DNA from: Anthopleura xanthogrammica
Taxonomy: Eukaryota > Cnidaria > Anthozoa > Actiniaria > Actiniidae
Assembly (NCBI GenBank): GCA_964019055.1
Contig: OZ025211.1
Span: forward strand, 3,270,835-3,334,834
Length of the DNA stretch: 64,000 nt
Direction: 5' to 3'
The notes under the pieces were generated by a model. That model saw nothing but the letters and a program-made list of their open reading frames with translations. It did no database searches and was not told where the DNA came from. The number at the start of each line of letters is the position of its first letter. Position 1 is the stretch's first letter. Both the position numbers and the translations under genes were made by a program. This document shows, piece after piece, positions 25,303 to 37,900 of this stretch.

Positions 25303-26397
25303 GAAAGCCCAGTAAAGAAACTACAATATTTTACAGCAAGTATATATATATGGGAACCCAATTCACGAAAATTGGAAACTAAGAAAGAAAAAAAAGGCAC
25401 AAAAAGAGAGCAGTAAGAGAATCATTCCCTCTTACTTTTTTTCCAAAAAAAGAACAACTAGAAACAATGCGAAAATAAAAAATCACCACAAGCTAGCATC
25501 ACCAGCAAGTACAGATAAGAAACCAATCACGAAAAAAGGGAAACCTTTAGTGAACTGAAAAACAACGACAGCTTATTCGAAGATTAAATATTTGAATTAG
25601 GAAGGTTCCACTTCACTTTTGTTTGTTTCTCTGCTGTATAAAATTGATAACCTTTTTATATTTACAGTTTTATCTTATGAGCACTGATCATGAAGTAAAG
25701 GCGTCTGAAAATAAATGCAATTTCTTTCATTAAGTAAGGTACGGAAATATTGAAGGCAGGTTGTTGTTTTGTTGTGAATGAAAGACTTGATACTTTTCAG
25801 GCCCTGCATGAACTGTCCTCCCCACAACTTAGCCATCATTTTGACAATGGTCTTGTTCAATAATAACCGTGGACCAATGTCCTTGTGAAAACAATCCGTC
25901 TTAAGAGCCAGTGGAATCATAAAGTGGCTAGTGGGAGGGACAGTGAAGTGGTTAAGCCATTTAGCAATTATCAGCTTCTAAGGACTTATATCTTGGACGT
26001 TTTATCTTATCTAACTTCAACAGTAAATAATGACAACGTTCGAGTAACTTCAGTAAAATGACTGATGCTTCCTTTATTCACAAAATCTATGGAAATAGCT
26101 TCAAAATGAATTTAGGGTTTGTAGAGGTCATGATAAATAGCACAATTCATTTCAGAAAATGAATTCATGACTTATTTGAGCCATACGTTGGAGAGAATAA
26201 TTTTTGAGCGATTACGACTTGATATTGGCTTTCATGAATTCATCGACTGATAACTGCAATAAACATCCACAAACGAGCGTTTCATTTATCTGTTTGGTAA
26301 ACCTTAATGTTGCTTTATATGGGATCTAAATTTTGGAACCCATTTAGCATTATTTACTGCACAGCAAAGGAAAAGAGAAGGGAAAGAATGCTGAAGA

Positions 26398-26438
26398 AGA
26401 GGAAGAGGAAGAAGAAGAAGAAGAAGAAGAAGAAGAAG
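26398..26438 (+). repeat. (GAA)n purine tract, first array
   Basis: GAA/GGA triplets in an all-purine run about 130 bp before the larger GAA array. Lys/Glu-rich frames across it are artefacts. Confidence 0.85.
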
Positions 26439-26567
26439 AAATTGATGATGATGGTGACAGCGGCGAGGGGTTTACGAGGTGGTCAAAGGTTGCCCGTGAC
26501 CCCCCTTCTAGCTTGGAATCTCTTGGTTAGTATAGCAAAATGCGTTTTCTTGATTCTATGGTCTCTT

Positions 26568-26755
26568 CGAAGAAGAAGAAGAAGAAGAAGAAGAAGAAGA
26601 AGAAGAAGAAGAAGAAGAAGAAGAAGAAGAAGAAGAAGAAGAAGAAGAAGAAGAAGAAGAAGAAGGAGAAGAAGAAAGAAGAAAGAAAAGGAGAAGGAGT
26701 AGGAGAAGGAGAAGGAGACGAAAACGAAGACCAAGACGAAGACGAAACTAAAAAA
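26568..26755 (+). repeat. Large (GAA)n array with degenerate purine tail
   Basis: About 97 bp of pure GAA triplets, then about 90 bp of GGAGAA, GGAGTA and GACGAA variants. The frames across it read as poly-Lys, poly-Arg or poly-Glu and are not genes. Confidence 0.92.
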
Positions 26756-27383
26756 CAAGAAAAAAGAGGAAGATATGCTCTTTTAATAAAACCTTTTAGC
26801 TGGGTCTTTAGATTTACCATAGAGTTATAACTATGGATTTACTAATGATACCAATACTATAAGATACAATCACAAATACTAATCACAACATAGTGTTGTA
26901 TCAGATATTTGTGCGTTCTTATCAGCCTGGCAAGTCGATATCAGCAAACTTAACTTTATCAAATTTATTGCATTAACGTACTATATGATTCTAAATACTA
27001 AATAACCTGTTGGAGGTCCTCGCTGTTTGCGTGCTCAGATCCTGACAAAGCAGATTTCAGAGGAAGTTGACATTGGGAAACGAGAATAATAGGACACAGC
27101 GGGACAGTTTTTTAATACGATAACAAGTCATGGACTGCAAACATTTATTATCTCTTGGAATAAACAAGAGAGCTGTTAATAAACTTAGTAATTAGCGTAA
27201 TAAGACCTTTCTCGAAAACCGTATCCTAGGGTGAACGTTATGCTCTTAGCTGTGCAAGCAAAACTGTTTTCTCCATACTTGGAAACATCTAAGTAGGAAT
27301 GAGATTGCCGAACAACGTCATGCTGTATAGTATCATAGGAATTTTGAATGCAACCTTCTTGGTGTTCGTTTTTCTTTCCGTTC

Positions 27384-27449
27384 TTCTTCTTCTTCTTCTT
27401 CTTCTTCTTCTTCTTCTTCTTCTTCTTCTTCTTCTTCTTCTTCTTCTTC
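27384..27449 (+). repeat. (CTT)n array
   Basis: About 22 perfect CTT triplets, in opposite orientation to the GAA array about 0.7 kb away. Confidence 0.92.
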
Positions 27450-28732
27450 CCTTTCAAGTTCTTATTCTTGCCCTTCTATTATCTAATGTTAATACAAGCC
27501 CAAGCTAGAGCAGAATTATCGCAGCGTATATCAAAATCCCCCCAAACAAATATAAACAAGTACGGTTATCTGATTAGTAAATTAACAGCAAATTAATATA
27601 GTGCCAAACTGTTTATTCAGAGGCGTGACTCAAAGAATTGCTTTATATCGACTTATCCCCTTATCGACTTAAGACTTATCTGTCTTGAAAGAGTTAGTTA
27701 TAACAATCCTCTTATAATTAAAATCAAATTTCCATAATACTTTCGTACCAACGGTGATGTTTTGAAGCAGCATACGGAGTAAGTTCAGCCCCCACGCGGT
27801 GTACTAAGGACATTGCTTATATCGTTCTGTGAGTGGAGTCCCTTTCATTGTGCTCAAATCACTTGACTATAGAGTCCGTGCACGAACTCTAAATTATCAC
27901 TAAATTTCAGCCAGAATTCAACATTTTTTACACCTTCATGATAACTTCACAAATATTTTGATTATAATTTTTTTAATTTCTGTTTAATGAATTTCTACAC
28001 AAGAAAATTTTCATAAGTTTGTGGTCACTAATTGGAGCGAATCCGAAATGAAAAGGCAACTGGTACTTAAGCTTTCTTTATTTGTACAAGTTAATGAAAT
28101 TATTGGCAGATAGATAGATAATTACCACGTTTGAAATTGTACAAGTAAGCAATAGTTCTCTATTGAAGGTAACTTGGAGAAACCATAACAAACTATCAAA
28201 AATCTTGGTTCGAATATTTCGTGTTGTTTAATTGTTTAACTTGAGTTTGTTTACTATTACGGCTCGAGGTCAAAGCCTCCGTGATAACGATCCGTGGGGT
28301 AAACTATTCAACAGAGTATTCAACTCACTCACTCATCCAGAAAACAAGAGAGCATGCAGTTGGTAAAACAGCGATGCTAAATATAATAGCTATGACAGTT
28401 AATGGGCAAGAACGGAAGCTTGATGATGCCTCGTTGTCAGTGATTTGCCATAAGAGAGACCTTATTATACATACTTATTTAACTTTAACCTCAACAGCTT
28501 CTATCCCAAAGCTTTTTTTCGCTCACCAACTTCTTTACCTTGGGGGACTTGTGTTAAATATTCATTCAGTTATTATACACCAGACAACTCAATATACCAT
28601 TGATATAATTATTTTCAGATCTATCTTTAGAAATCACGCTTATAATTTGTCCTCAAGATCTAAATACTGATAAAAGTTATTGAGAGTAGTTGCATTGGAC
28701 TAATTGAAATGAGCAATCTTGAATTTTTCCTG

Positions 28733-28785
28733 ATCGTCCGATGATGGGTTCCGGTGTGGGGGTTGAACCGGAAAACGTCCACAAA
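28733..28785 (+). mobile_element. Hammerhead-like hairpin (copy C)
   Basis: The plus strand reads CCGATGA, TG, stem GGTTC, a 13-base loop, stem GAACC, G, then GAAAACGTC. The architecture matches copies A and B, but with a different and longer stem-loop, so this may be a different subfamily of the same kind of element. The flanks are unrelated by eye. Confidence 0.4.
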
Positions 28786-30405
28786 GCCCAAGATGGTTGT
28801 TTCTGTACATGGCTAGTAATTTTCATTAATGCTGGTTCTTTTTACGGAAACGAGCAATGAAAGAATAAGCGTTGTTCTGTTTAGCCAAGAACGTGTTTTA
28901 ACATTCCTGACAAGCTATAATCAAGCAATATCGTGACCTCGCGGACGGAGAGTTCGTGCTTTCTAGACGAAACATTATTATAGAGGGTCGTACTTGAATA
29001 TCATAATGATTATAACTGGAGGCCATTGCTTTGGGTTTCGAGAGGGAAGTAAGGTCGTAGACTTTTGATCAATATAATGCACCTCAAAAATGCAGATGCT
29101 TGTTGAGTGTCATGCAAGATAACTTAGAGTCACGAAATACCATTGGAATAACTGCGAAGTTTTATTAGCGGAAATTGATAAATCTTGAGAAGTGAACTAA
29201 CCTTTAACTGATAAGGGTTGAATAAAGTGTTTGAATCATTTGCAAGCGGAGGGGTGCATAATGTAGTTAACCAGTGTAAGGGGATTGTGGCATAACGCAC
29301 AGCATCGTGCCTCTGTGGCTTTCTTCTCTTGTCCGAACGATCTTCCGGCCTCATGTATATCGTTTTTGTTTATATAAATAGTTAAGAATAATGTTAATCC
29401 GGTGTAATTTATTGATTCGTGTGGTTTGTTCGTGAGAATTAGAAGGGAAAGGATATTACGAAATCTTTTGCATGAAAGAGGCTAAGTTAAGATGTCTTGG
29501 TCTTCATAACTTGGTGTCAAAAAGTGCCATCCAAGATTTCAACAGAAAATGACACTATAAAAAACAAATAAAATTCTAACAAGTGATATAACCAAACAAG
29601 AATACTGGAATATGGAAGCAAATGATGAGGCTGAGTTGGATGTGTATCGTTCACAGCATGAAAGTACAATACAGGAAGGATGACTCCACAAATAAAGGTA
29701 CGTGTTGCAAAGAACGACGCAGAAATCAATTCAAACTAGCAACACGTACTTAACCAAAGGAATTTTGCTTTATTTATTTTTCGTATTCCTACAGGGTATG
29801 TCTACTTCCACTAATAGTATTTCTTCTTGGTCTGGCCAATATAAGAATAATACACCAAAAATGGAATAGATGGTTCGAGTTCAAATGGATGGAATTTGAA
29901 TAATGATTTCTGGTCGCGCGATACTGGCCTTGCGGTAATTTTGACTGTTGCGATGCTGTGTATGGATAACTAGCTAGTTCTCTGAACTAATATGCAGCTG
30001 AGGACTAAAGTTGATCGGCCGTTTTTTCATTAATTATTTATGAATTTATTATCATTATTTGCAATGACAAAGAAATCTAAAAGCTATATTTGTAATTCCT
30101 GTTTGCGATAGTTTGAAGTTTAAAATTGGTAAATATATGAGAGAGACTATTATAGGTAAATCGTGAATAATGTCCAGTGCTGGAGACCAATGGAGCTCAG
30201 ATATTAAGGAAAACCCTAGAGGTATGAGCAAGAAAAAGAAAAAAGAATAACAGGAAGACTAAAAAGAAAGAAAGGAATGCAGCGAAAAAATAAAAAAGAA
30301 CGGACGGGCAAAATATGGAAACATAGAAAGTAGGGCAGGGAGAAAGAACAAAAAGACAGAGAGACAGAAAAGAAGAAGTGAAAAAAAAAGTTAAAGAAAA
30401 GGAGA

Positions 30406-30476
30406 AGGAAGAAGAAGAAGAAGACGAAGAAGAAAAAGAAGAAGAAGAAGAAGAAGAAGAAGAAGAAGAAGAAGAA
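30406..30476 (+). repeat. (GAA)n array
   Basis: GAA triplets with a few GAC and AAA interruptions, at the end of a 250-bp purine-rich tract that starts near 30225. Confidence 0.88.
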
Positions 30477-33276
30477 ATAGAAAAGAAGGTAACGGTGAAT
30501 CTATCAATGCGTACGAAAATGTTTCAATTGTTTTCAAATGAAGCGCGGTTTTGAAACTGAAAACTTGTGATGAAAAATAACAAACTTTCACTTGTTTATT
30601 TACGAACAATGCAAACACATCCATCGATTATAAATGACTTGAGAAACACTAAAAACCAATTATCTTTATTACACCTGCTTTCCTGGCCGTTGTTTGATAA
30701 TTTGTTTGAAATAATTCGAATCTATAATCTAAATTTAAACTTTCCTTCGTAATTCAATTAAAAACTGCAGGAATTGTAACTTGCACAACCAAAAACCAAC
30801 ACGTCAGGAGTTTAAATAATTTTTCTGGAGTTATATTCAAAGAGTTTTAATAAAAAATCTTCAAATATTTCACTTTTATTTGATATAATGTCTAACCATT
30901 TTGAAAAGGTAGCAAAAATAACGAGTGTGGAAACCATTCTTTTTTAATTTAAGGTTCATAGAAGTTGTTATTGTATAAGGCCATTGTAGGACACAAATGT
31001 CCCATTTTTATCGTATGGTAGTCGGGCAATAATATAGCTATAATTTACGAATACAATTTATAGGAGTATAGTTCAACTTTTGTGCATTTTATCAAGTATT
31101 TTTCTTCATAGTATACAGCAAAATAATTCTGGAAGCAAGAGTAATACTTGGAATTAATTTTGGCAAAGCTTTATTTGCACTAAAAGATTATTTTACCTCC
31201 AAATTTGAGTCAAAATGAAGTATAAAAACTTCACAGAATTGCTCCAATAAGGCTTCAAACTGACATGTTTTGTCTGTTGGAGTTTCCATTCATTGTTCCC
31301 AAACATTCAAAGTTTCATTTGATGTCTATTGTGTGCTGTTTATATTTGGCGAAGAAAGAAGACACACGCCTCTGAATCATGATTCGAGTTCGTTTAAACT
31401 CCCAAAAAACCGTTAGAAACTCTTTCATTAATGCCGATAGCATCACACAAACACTGCCCGGCTTTTTGCGAGCTGTTGGAGTTCGTGAAAATCCTTTGGC
31501 ACCTTGGTAACTTGCTTGGAAACGGAGAAGACGCCGTTACATCGAAATTGTTTGACTTGTTACGACTCATTATCTGAATGAAAAGATGAATGAGACAGTG
31601 TGTGTCTCTTAACGGATAACCACAAGACAATTTATGAATCCTTTCTTGTCCCGCTCACACTTCCATTGTGCGCCCAGGCGTCTTGAGCGTGCCATCATTG
31701 TATTTTTAATTCAGAAGTTTACGCTTCTAGAATACAAGAAACTATTCTTTTTTTCCATAACAAGCTTTGTAACGACTATTCCATTCACAGCATCGAGAAA
31801 GTAAAAGAAAACATTGAATGGATTGCCGATGAATGCCGGCAACAGCCCTCAGTGTTTCAACGTTTTCCTTACAAAAATAAAACAGCGTCCTTTCAATTGA
31901 GCCATTTGGTAAAATGTCTGAAATAACCGTTCTATATATAAGTTCGTTAATATGTCATATTAAAATTTCAAAGACCTTATATAAAAAAATGCCCACTTTC
32001 TTCAAAACTTTTTAAGTAGAGTTAAGAAATTGAATGCAGGATCTGTTAAAACGATTTTCTGAGCAGACTGAAAGAGAAAGAACTAGTGTAATGTAGTCTT
32101 TTTATTACTCTGCCAAAAAAATGTATGATAAAACTGAAGACTTAAAAAGTCCAACTATAAAATTCTACTTAATGGGATAAATGGTTATTTGTTCAAACAT
32201 AAAACACTTCTTGAGTGTTTTATCAAAGAGTATCGCATGCACTTGTGAACACCTTTTTTGGACACACGTGGATATACAATACGGATAGGCTCTTTGAACT
32301 GGAGAGCTAAATTTGATGCCATTCTGAAACCATTTTAATGAGGCGTATTCCCAGCTTGTATTATAATACTAAATGGCGATCTTTACTTTGTTTGAAAGTA
32401 CTTAGCAATATCACATTGTCCACAGCTATTGAGCTGGTAAACGCCTCTATTTGAAAAATTAGCAAATCAATATTTGAAATAAAGTGAATCACAATTAAAA
32501 AATAGTAATTAATAGTTGTCTTAAGTTTGAGTATATAACTACCGAACTCCTCCTATTTAGCTGAGAGAATAAAATGTTTTCAGTTGGTTTTTTTAATGTG
32601 GTTTTCGTAGGGGAGTTTGATTTCTCAGGTCAGTTGGCAAGGTCATTATGGAACAAAGTTTTCCACGAGCCATATTTGGCATGCACGTCAGAACACTTCA
32701 TTGCACATAGTCACGCAGTTCACTTAGATACAACTTTTGTGACGTTGAATTCAGCCATTTTTAATCGTTCCATGCCGCAGTAATGCTCATCACCAAAACT
32801 CGAATTGAATTATTTCTTACGCACTTGGAACTTTTGAAAGAACATTTCGCGTTGTTGATGATTTCGGGCACCTTTTCTGGGCGTCTTTGTTTATGTGACA
32901 TGTATAGTTTTGTTCGAAATAAGCTGCCGGGTTTAATGCAAACTAGGTAAGAGTTGTCCATCATAATTCGGCATCATTATGACAAGAAACTCATTAGCCT
33001 CCGCTCTTATGAACTTCAACAAATTATGAGGGCAAACTGTAAGTGATATTGTCCCACATTAGCAAATATCAAAAGATTGAATGGATGGCTCTTAGCGATT
33101 TGTCTGAATGTGGAACTGACAGCTCTTGATCATGACCAGTACTTCTAGACTGTTTAAAGGATCCCAAGAACAGGTCCTTACGGTTTATGCAGGTCATTCT
33201 ATATACATCACTTGCACATCTGTCCCTCAAAGGTTTGGCCCCCTGCTACGACTAATCAATGTAGCGAGGCCTAGTG

Positions 33277-33285
33277 TATAAAAGG
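33277..33285 (+). promoter_or_regulatory. TATA box of Fox-2
   Basis: TATAAAAGG, a strong match to the metazoan TATA consensus, lies 182 bp upstream of the Fox-2 ATG. It predicts a start site near 33307 and a 5' UTR of about 150 nt without an intron. Confidence 0.6.
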
Positions 33286-33458
33286 AAGTCAACCCTTAAT
33301 GCCTACGGCGACGTTACGCTTATAGTTCACACGTTTACTCTTCATTCGAGGGTTAAAAGCTTGACATCTACGAATCATATCATCAGTACAACTCTGTTAA
33401 ACATTGAGCGAACATCTCCTCGACCAACAGATTCATTTCACAACAAAAGCGATTAAGA

Positions 33459-34418
33459 ATGTATTCCATGGAGAACTTGTTGCAACAAGATTACAGATCT
33501 GGCACAAGTGCCTTTCGCTTTCCATATGGAAGTCAAGGAGATAGAGAGATGGGATTTTTGAGAGAAAGTTTGTCTTTCGAGAAAAAGAGCAAATTGGCGA
33601 TTACAAGTGAGAAAAATGAAGAGGTCGACAGCGAAGACGAAATACTGATGGAAAAAGAAAAGGCCAAGTTGAAGATGCTTGAAGACAAGGAAGATGAAGA
33701 CGATCAAGAGGCAAGAGACAACAGAAATCTGTCAGAGACATTTGTGGCAGTAATCGCACAATCAATTTTGAGCGTGCCAACCAAGCGTATGACCCTCAGC
33801 TCTATTTACAGCTACATCGCCAATAACTATCCTCACTTTGATAAAGAAAAAGGTCCTGGATGGCGAAACAGCGTTCGACACAATCTCTCAAGCAACGACT
33901 GCTTCGTGAAGGCAAGTCGCGCGGAGAACGGCAAGGGACACTACTGGATGATCCATCCAAAAGATCTTCCAGAGTTCTCGAAAGGAAATTTCCGTCGTCC
34001 TCGGAAGCCAAGAAGACCACGATGCACCCATGGAATCGGCTGCCTGTCCGAGAGAACCATATTTCCTTCAGCACTCGGAGGTAGCTACTACATGAGCCCT
34101 TATTCCTCGAAGCATCCAGAATACGACTACTCACTACCAATGCTGGCTTCCTCTCCTGATGTCTTCTCCAGAGCCTATGGAGTCCCCCCAAGGTACGACA
34201 CCTTCCAACGGGACGATGGACTCGGGATTTCAAGCTACCACAGTCTTTCATCCTCCTCCTCACCGACATATCTTGGTTTCCCATGGCCCGACAGTTCTGT
34301 CTTCAGGAACTACGCTGCCTTGAGTCATGCTTACTATCCTTATGTGATAATGCCACCTTCTGTAAGCGAGGTATCAGTACTACAGAAAGACTCTTCTCCA
34401 AAGTCCAAAAATGACTAA
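33459..34418 (+). CDS. Divergent FoxQ2-like forkhead transcription factor, Fox-2
   Basis: An intronless gene encoding 319 residues, a predicted nuclear DNA-binding regulator. The forkhead domain spans about residues 92-183, with the same recognition helix as Fox-1 (GWRNSVRHNLSSNDCF, 134-149) and tail FSKGNFRRPRKPRRPRC. As in Fox-1, the usual start of the domain is replaced by SETFVAVIAQ. A Lys/Glu-rich linker (about 50-90) precedes it, and the C-terminal 130 residues are rich in Tyr, Ser and Pro. Outside the domain only a short N-terminal pattern (FL...SLS or FL..PLS) and general composition recall Fox-1. The ATG at 33459 has A at -3; a second Met is at residue 4. A TATA box and an AATAAA bracket the gene at sensible distances. 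Confidence 0.92.
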   Translation: MYSMENLLQQDYRSGTSAFRFPYGSQGDREMGFLRESLSFEKKSKLAITSEKNEEVDSEDEILMEKEKAKLKMLEDKEDEDDQEARDNRNLSETFVAVIAQSILSVPTKRMTLSSIYSYIANNYPHFDKEKGPGWRNSVRHNLSSNDCFVKASRAENGKGHYWMIHPKDLPEFSKGNFRRPRKPRRPRCTHGIGCLSERTIFPSALGGSYYMSPYSSKHPEYDYSLPMLASSPDVFSRAYGVPPRYDTFQRDDGLGISSYHSLSSSSSPTYLGFPWPDSSVFRNYAALSHAYYPYVIMPPSVSEVSVLQKDSSPKSKND

Positions 34419-34904
34419 GAGAACTTTATATTTAGTATAGGAAAATTGTAAATAGTCAAGCTTGGATAATTTATTTGAATTCTAATGCCATTCCCTTATA
34501 ACTTCAATTCAAAGTTTTCAAATTAGCGAAATATAGGAGAAGAAAGAAACCGCATCAAAAAGTTATACCAGCGGCTAGAGTACTTGAACTAGGAATTTCA
34601 TGATAGAAGAAGCTTGAGCTAATCTCTTGGATACAATCTTATTGTTTTGACTTTGTTCATAGGCTCTCGGGTATTGTAAATAATCAAAAGGTTCTGGTAT
34701 GTAGTTGTGGGCCGACTGGAGCACGCAATATTATTTAATCCAAATTTTGTACGAAGCTTAGCATCAACTCTGTAAGTTCACACAAACACATATAGCACAA
34801 TATACCATGAATACTGCTCGGTTTTGCTTCATTGTTAGATGAGAATCCCAAAGTTATTTAGTAAGACCAAAAACGTTGTAAATATTGAAATATTATTTTT
34901 ATGG

Positions 34905-34910
34905 AATAAA
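34905..34910 (+). terminator. Polyadenylation signal of Fox-2
   Basis: AATAAA about 490 bp after the stop codon, followed by a T- and G-rich stretch (GATTTTTTTGTG) typical of a downstream element. Confidence 0.6.
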
Positions 34911-37900
34911 GATTTTTTTGTGAAACTTTGTAGTCAAATTATTTTTTCATTAAAAAAAATTTAAGTTTATATCATTTCGTGTTAAAGGTTGAGCTTATAA
35001 CTTATTGTTTATGTTTGGCTGCAAAGCATAATATAATACTGTACTTAATAAACTCGTAATAGGACAGTAATTATTCATTAATATATATAAACTACCACTA
35101 AGCGATGGACAAGAAAAAATGTCACCATAATTTCAGTTAATTTTTAAATATGAAACAACATCGATGGTTAATCGTTCGACTGGTATGATTTAACGTCTAA
35201 TCCCAAAAATGTTCGGAACAGTTCCAGGAGTTTCGATCTGTCGTACTTTTGTTCTGTCATAAATTTTAAATCTCCTGCTTCGACACGTCTCCTTGTCAAA
35301 AATTCCCACGGAAAATTTCCTTGAATATTTATTACCAATATATAAATTATTGCTCGACAATTTTCAAAACTTAAGATAGTTAATAGATTTTCAAACATTT
35401 AGAACATTTTTTTCTTTTTTCTTTTATGTTTTGGCCTTCAAAGTCGAATTCAGACATTTTGTATGTTTTTGATTGCTCAGGGTTGCCGGCTAATTCAGAA
35501 TTGGTTAAAAGGTTAATTCTATTAGGCTTTTGAAGATTTTTAATAAAGATATACATCTCAGATCAAAATAGATATGTTTAACGTCTAGAAAAGTGTATGT
35601 AGGATTGAATTAATTTAGCCTTCGGTTTTTTTGAGCCGTGCTGAACTGAAGCAAATAGTGGACAACCTAAAGGTCACTTCACGGGAGCCCAAATAAAATT
35701 CCATTCTTATCTCGGATCTAAATAACTTTTCTTTTAAGCCAAATAAATGAATAAATAGATTTAAAACTGCAAGTTTTTTTCCTTCAAAAAAAATAGGTAA
35801 TTACATTCTTTGTTTTGTATCGTTGGAAAATTTTATTGCCTTTTGGCAAGTTTTGTGTACATAATTGTGCTATTACGTACAGGTGCAAACGATCTGCCTT
35901 TGGTGATCCTGTTGTATCTTATTTTTCTTTTGGGCTTGGTCATCGTCATTCTTAATAGACTACATTTCTAGTGTCGGTGTTTCTCAAATAAAGTACTTTT
36001 TCTATTCATTGGCTCATGGAAATCAAAAACAAAGCTGTGCCAACATGTGCTCGAACCAGACGAAAAAAGAAATGTCATCTTCACAAGCTGTGTGCCATTA
36101 TTTCAGCTTATTCTTTCGAGCAGGCTTCCTGCGAGCATCATGTTTACCTGTTTATAGTAAAACCTGTCTGCGAGCTCACATAGAATCAACTCATCGTCTA
36201 TAACTTGTTTTATCATCACAATTGAAAACGAGATAAGAATTGACAATGAAATTTTCTTTGCACAGCTAGTATGCAGTACATTTTAGTTGACCTTGTGTGT
36301 TAGCCCTAGAATAGCTTTTGTAGTTCGGTTTGTAAACTAAAATAAACGTGATTCGCGATTTTCCTGAAGAAGAATTGGTTGTTAAGGGATTATTAGGCAC
36401 TTTTAAGTAATCCGTTATCAGTATACTCATTTAGTTTTCAAAGAACAAGCTTCTCTATGATACACTACTTTTCCAATTATAAAACAGATTGTCTCGTTTT
36501 AGAAATCTAAGGGCCGGATCACCTAGCGGGAAAATTCCCGAAAAGATAACATCTTCCTTTAAAAGCCGTTTTGGAATAATTAGCGTCAAATATAAACATA
36601 TAAGGAATGAAAAAGGTGAATGAGATTCTTTCATTAATTCAATTGATTTTCCCAGCTTTCGGGTGGGGAAAAAACCGATGGTAGAATTGTGATGAATTGT
36701 TTATTTAGATATCAGTATCTTTGCATCGGCTCGTGTATGACAGGATAGGTTGAGGTAAAGTATACCTAGATGGTATGTTTCTTGCTTACTCTTATGCGGA
36801 CTCTGATACAATATGCACGAGCTCCGATTTTTTCCCTTGCGGAGCAGGAGGGGTATGGCTATTGCGCGAGTGACAAAAAAGTAGATGGTGTCAGCCACGA
36901 ATCACAGAAGAGCGGTGTCCTCAACGCGCTTTCATACGGTAACCTCCCCCAGATCATAGCAGCATTTCCCCTAACTAGTTTTCTGCACCTTTGAAATTTG
37001 GGTCCCAAAATTTAAGATTTGGTTCAGATTTTTCGTTCGTAGTTGGGAAGTAAAAGAGCTTGCGCTTCCAGAATACTGATCATCACCCCCCTGAATTTAA
37101 GCTCTTGATAACTTAATTGTTAACCATTGCATGGGGTCGCTCAAACCATAAATCAATATGTATAGGTAAGTCACAAGACAACTTAATTCAAGTCAAACGT
37201 ACTTAGTTTGCGACCCCCGGGGCATTTCCCATGCGCTGGACTGGAACGTTCAAGAAATGATGAACAACCCTTATACTTCAAAGAACAAAAAGAGCCGAGC
37301 TTTTTGTGCTGATTTTCTATTCCTTGTATCAAAAATGGCATCCAGTTTCTATACAAAAGCTCCAAGTGAAAGAGCCTAACTTGTCATATCCTGGCCAAAC
37401 GTTTTGGACAAAGAGCATAGACGAACTCTTTTAATTTAGCACTAGTAACTGTGCTAACCATATGAGACTCTTTTTCCAAGTTTCTTAAAACTTTTTATCC
37501 CAGTATTTGTCCTGAGTTAACTCAAAAATTATTTAACTACTGTACATGTGCATTGATATATTCGCCTTGAGGTGCATGTATGGTATATGATAAATGTATA
37601 GCATTCCCCAAGGTGTAGGGATAAAGTTAATGTTTATAGCTACCTCCCAAGAACAGTACAGCGGGAGACGGACTATATCAGAATAAACAGTAATTATCTT
37701 GGTTCAAATACTCCACGAGAGGCAGTGCGCATTTGATATGATTATCGAGTAGGGCATGCCAAAAACGAGACCTGCTTAAAGCACTGTCTAACTAGACCAA
37801 GACAAAAGGCTAACTCAACAGAGACTGAACCTGACAGCATCGATCTCACCGCATCAATCTCATATCGCTTGTAATTTTTTGAGGTAAGCTTGCGCAATAT

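Larger units (their letters stand above)
14190..33270. other. 19-kb gene-free region between the two head-to-head forkhead genes
   Basis: Across 19 kb I see no protein-family match, no splice-linked exon series and no RNA gene. The interval holds simple repeats (listed separately), a tandem duplication near 21.5 kb and three hammerhead-like hairpins. It is the shared upstream region of both forkhead genes, so it is where their common or separate enhancers would be expected. That is inference from position. Confidence 0.55.

Noticed and set aside
26307..26830. Poly-Lys, poly-Arg, poly-Leu and poly-Phe frames on both strands
   Set aside because: These are translations of GAA/TTC triplet arrays.
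28281..28670. 129-residue frame on the plus strand
   Set aside because: The longest non-repeat frame in the Fox interval, but it shows no domain, no linked splice sites and no codon pattern. It is consistent with chance in AT-rich DNA.
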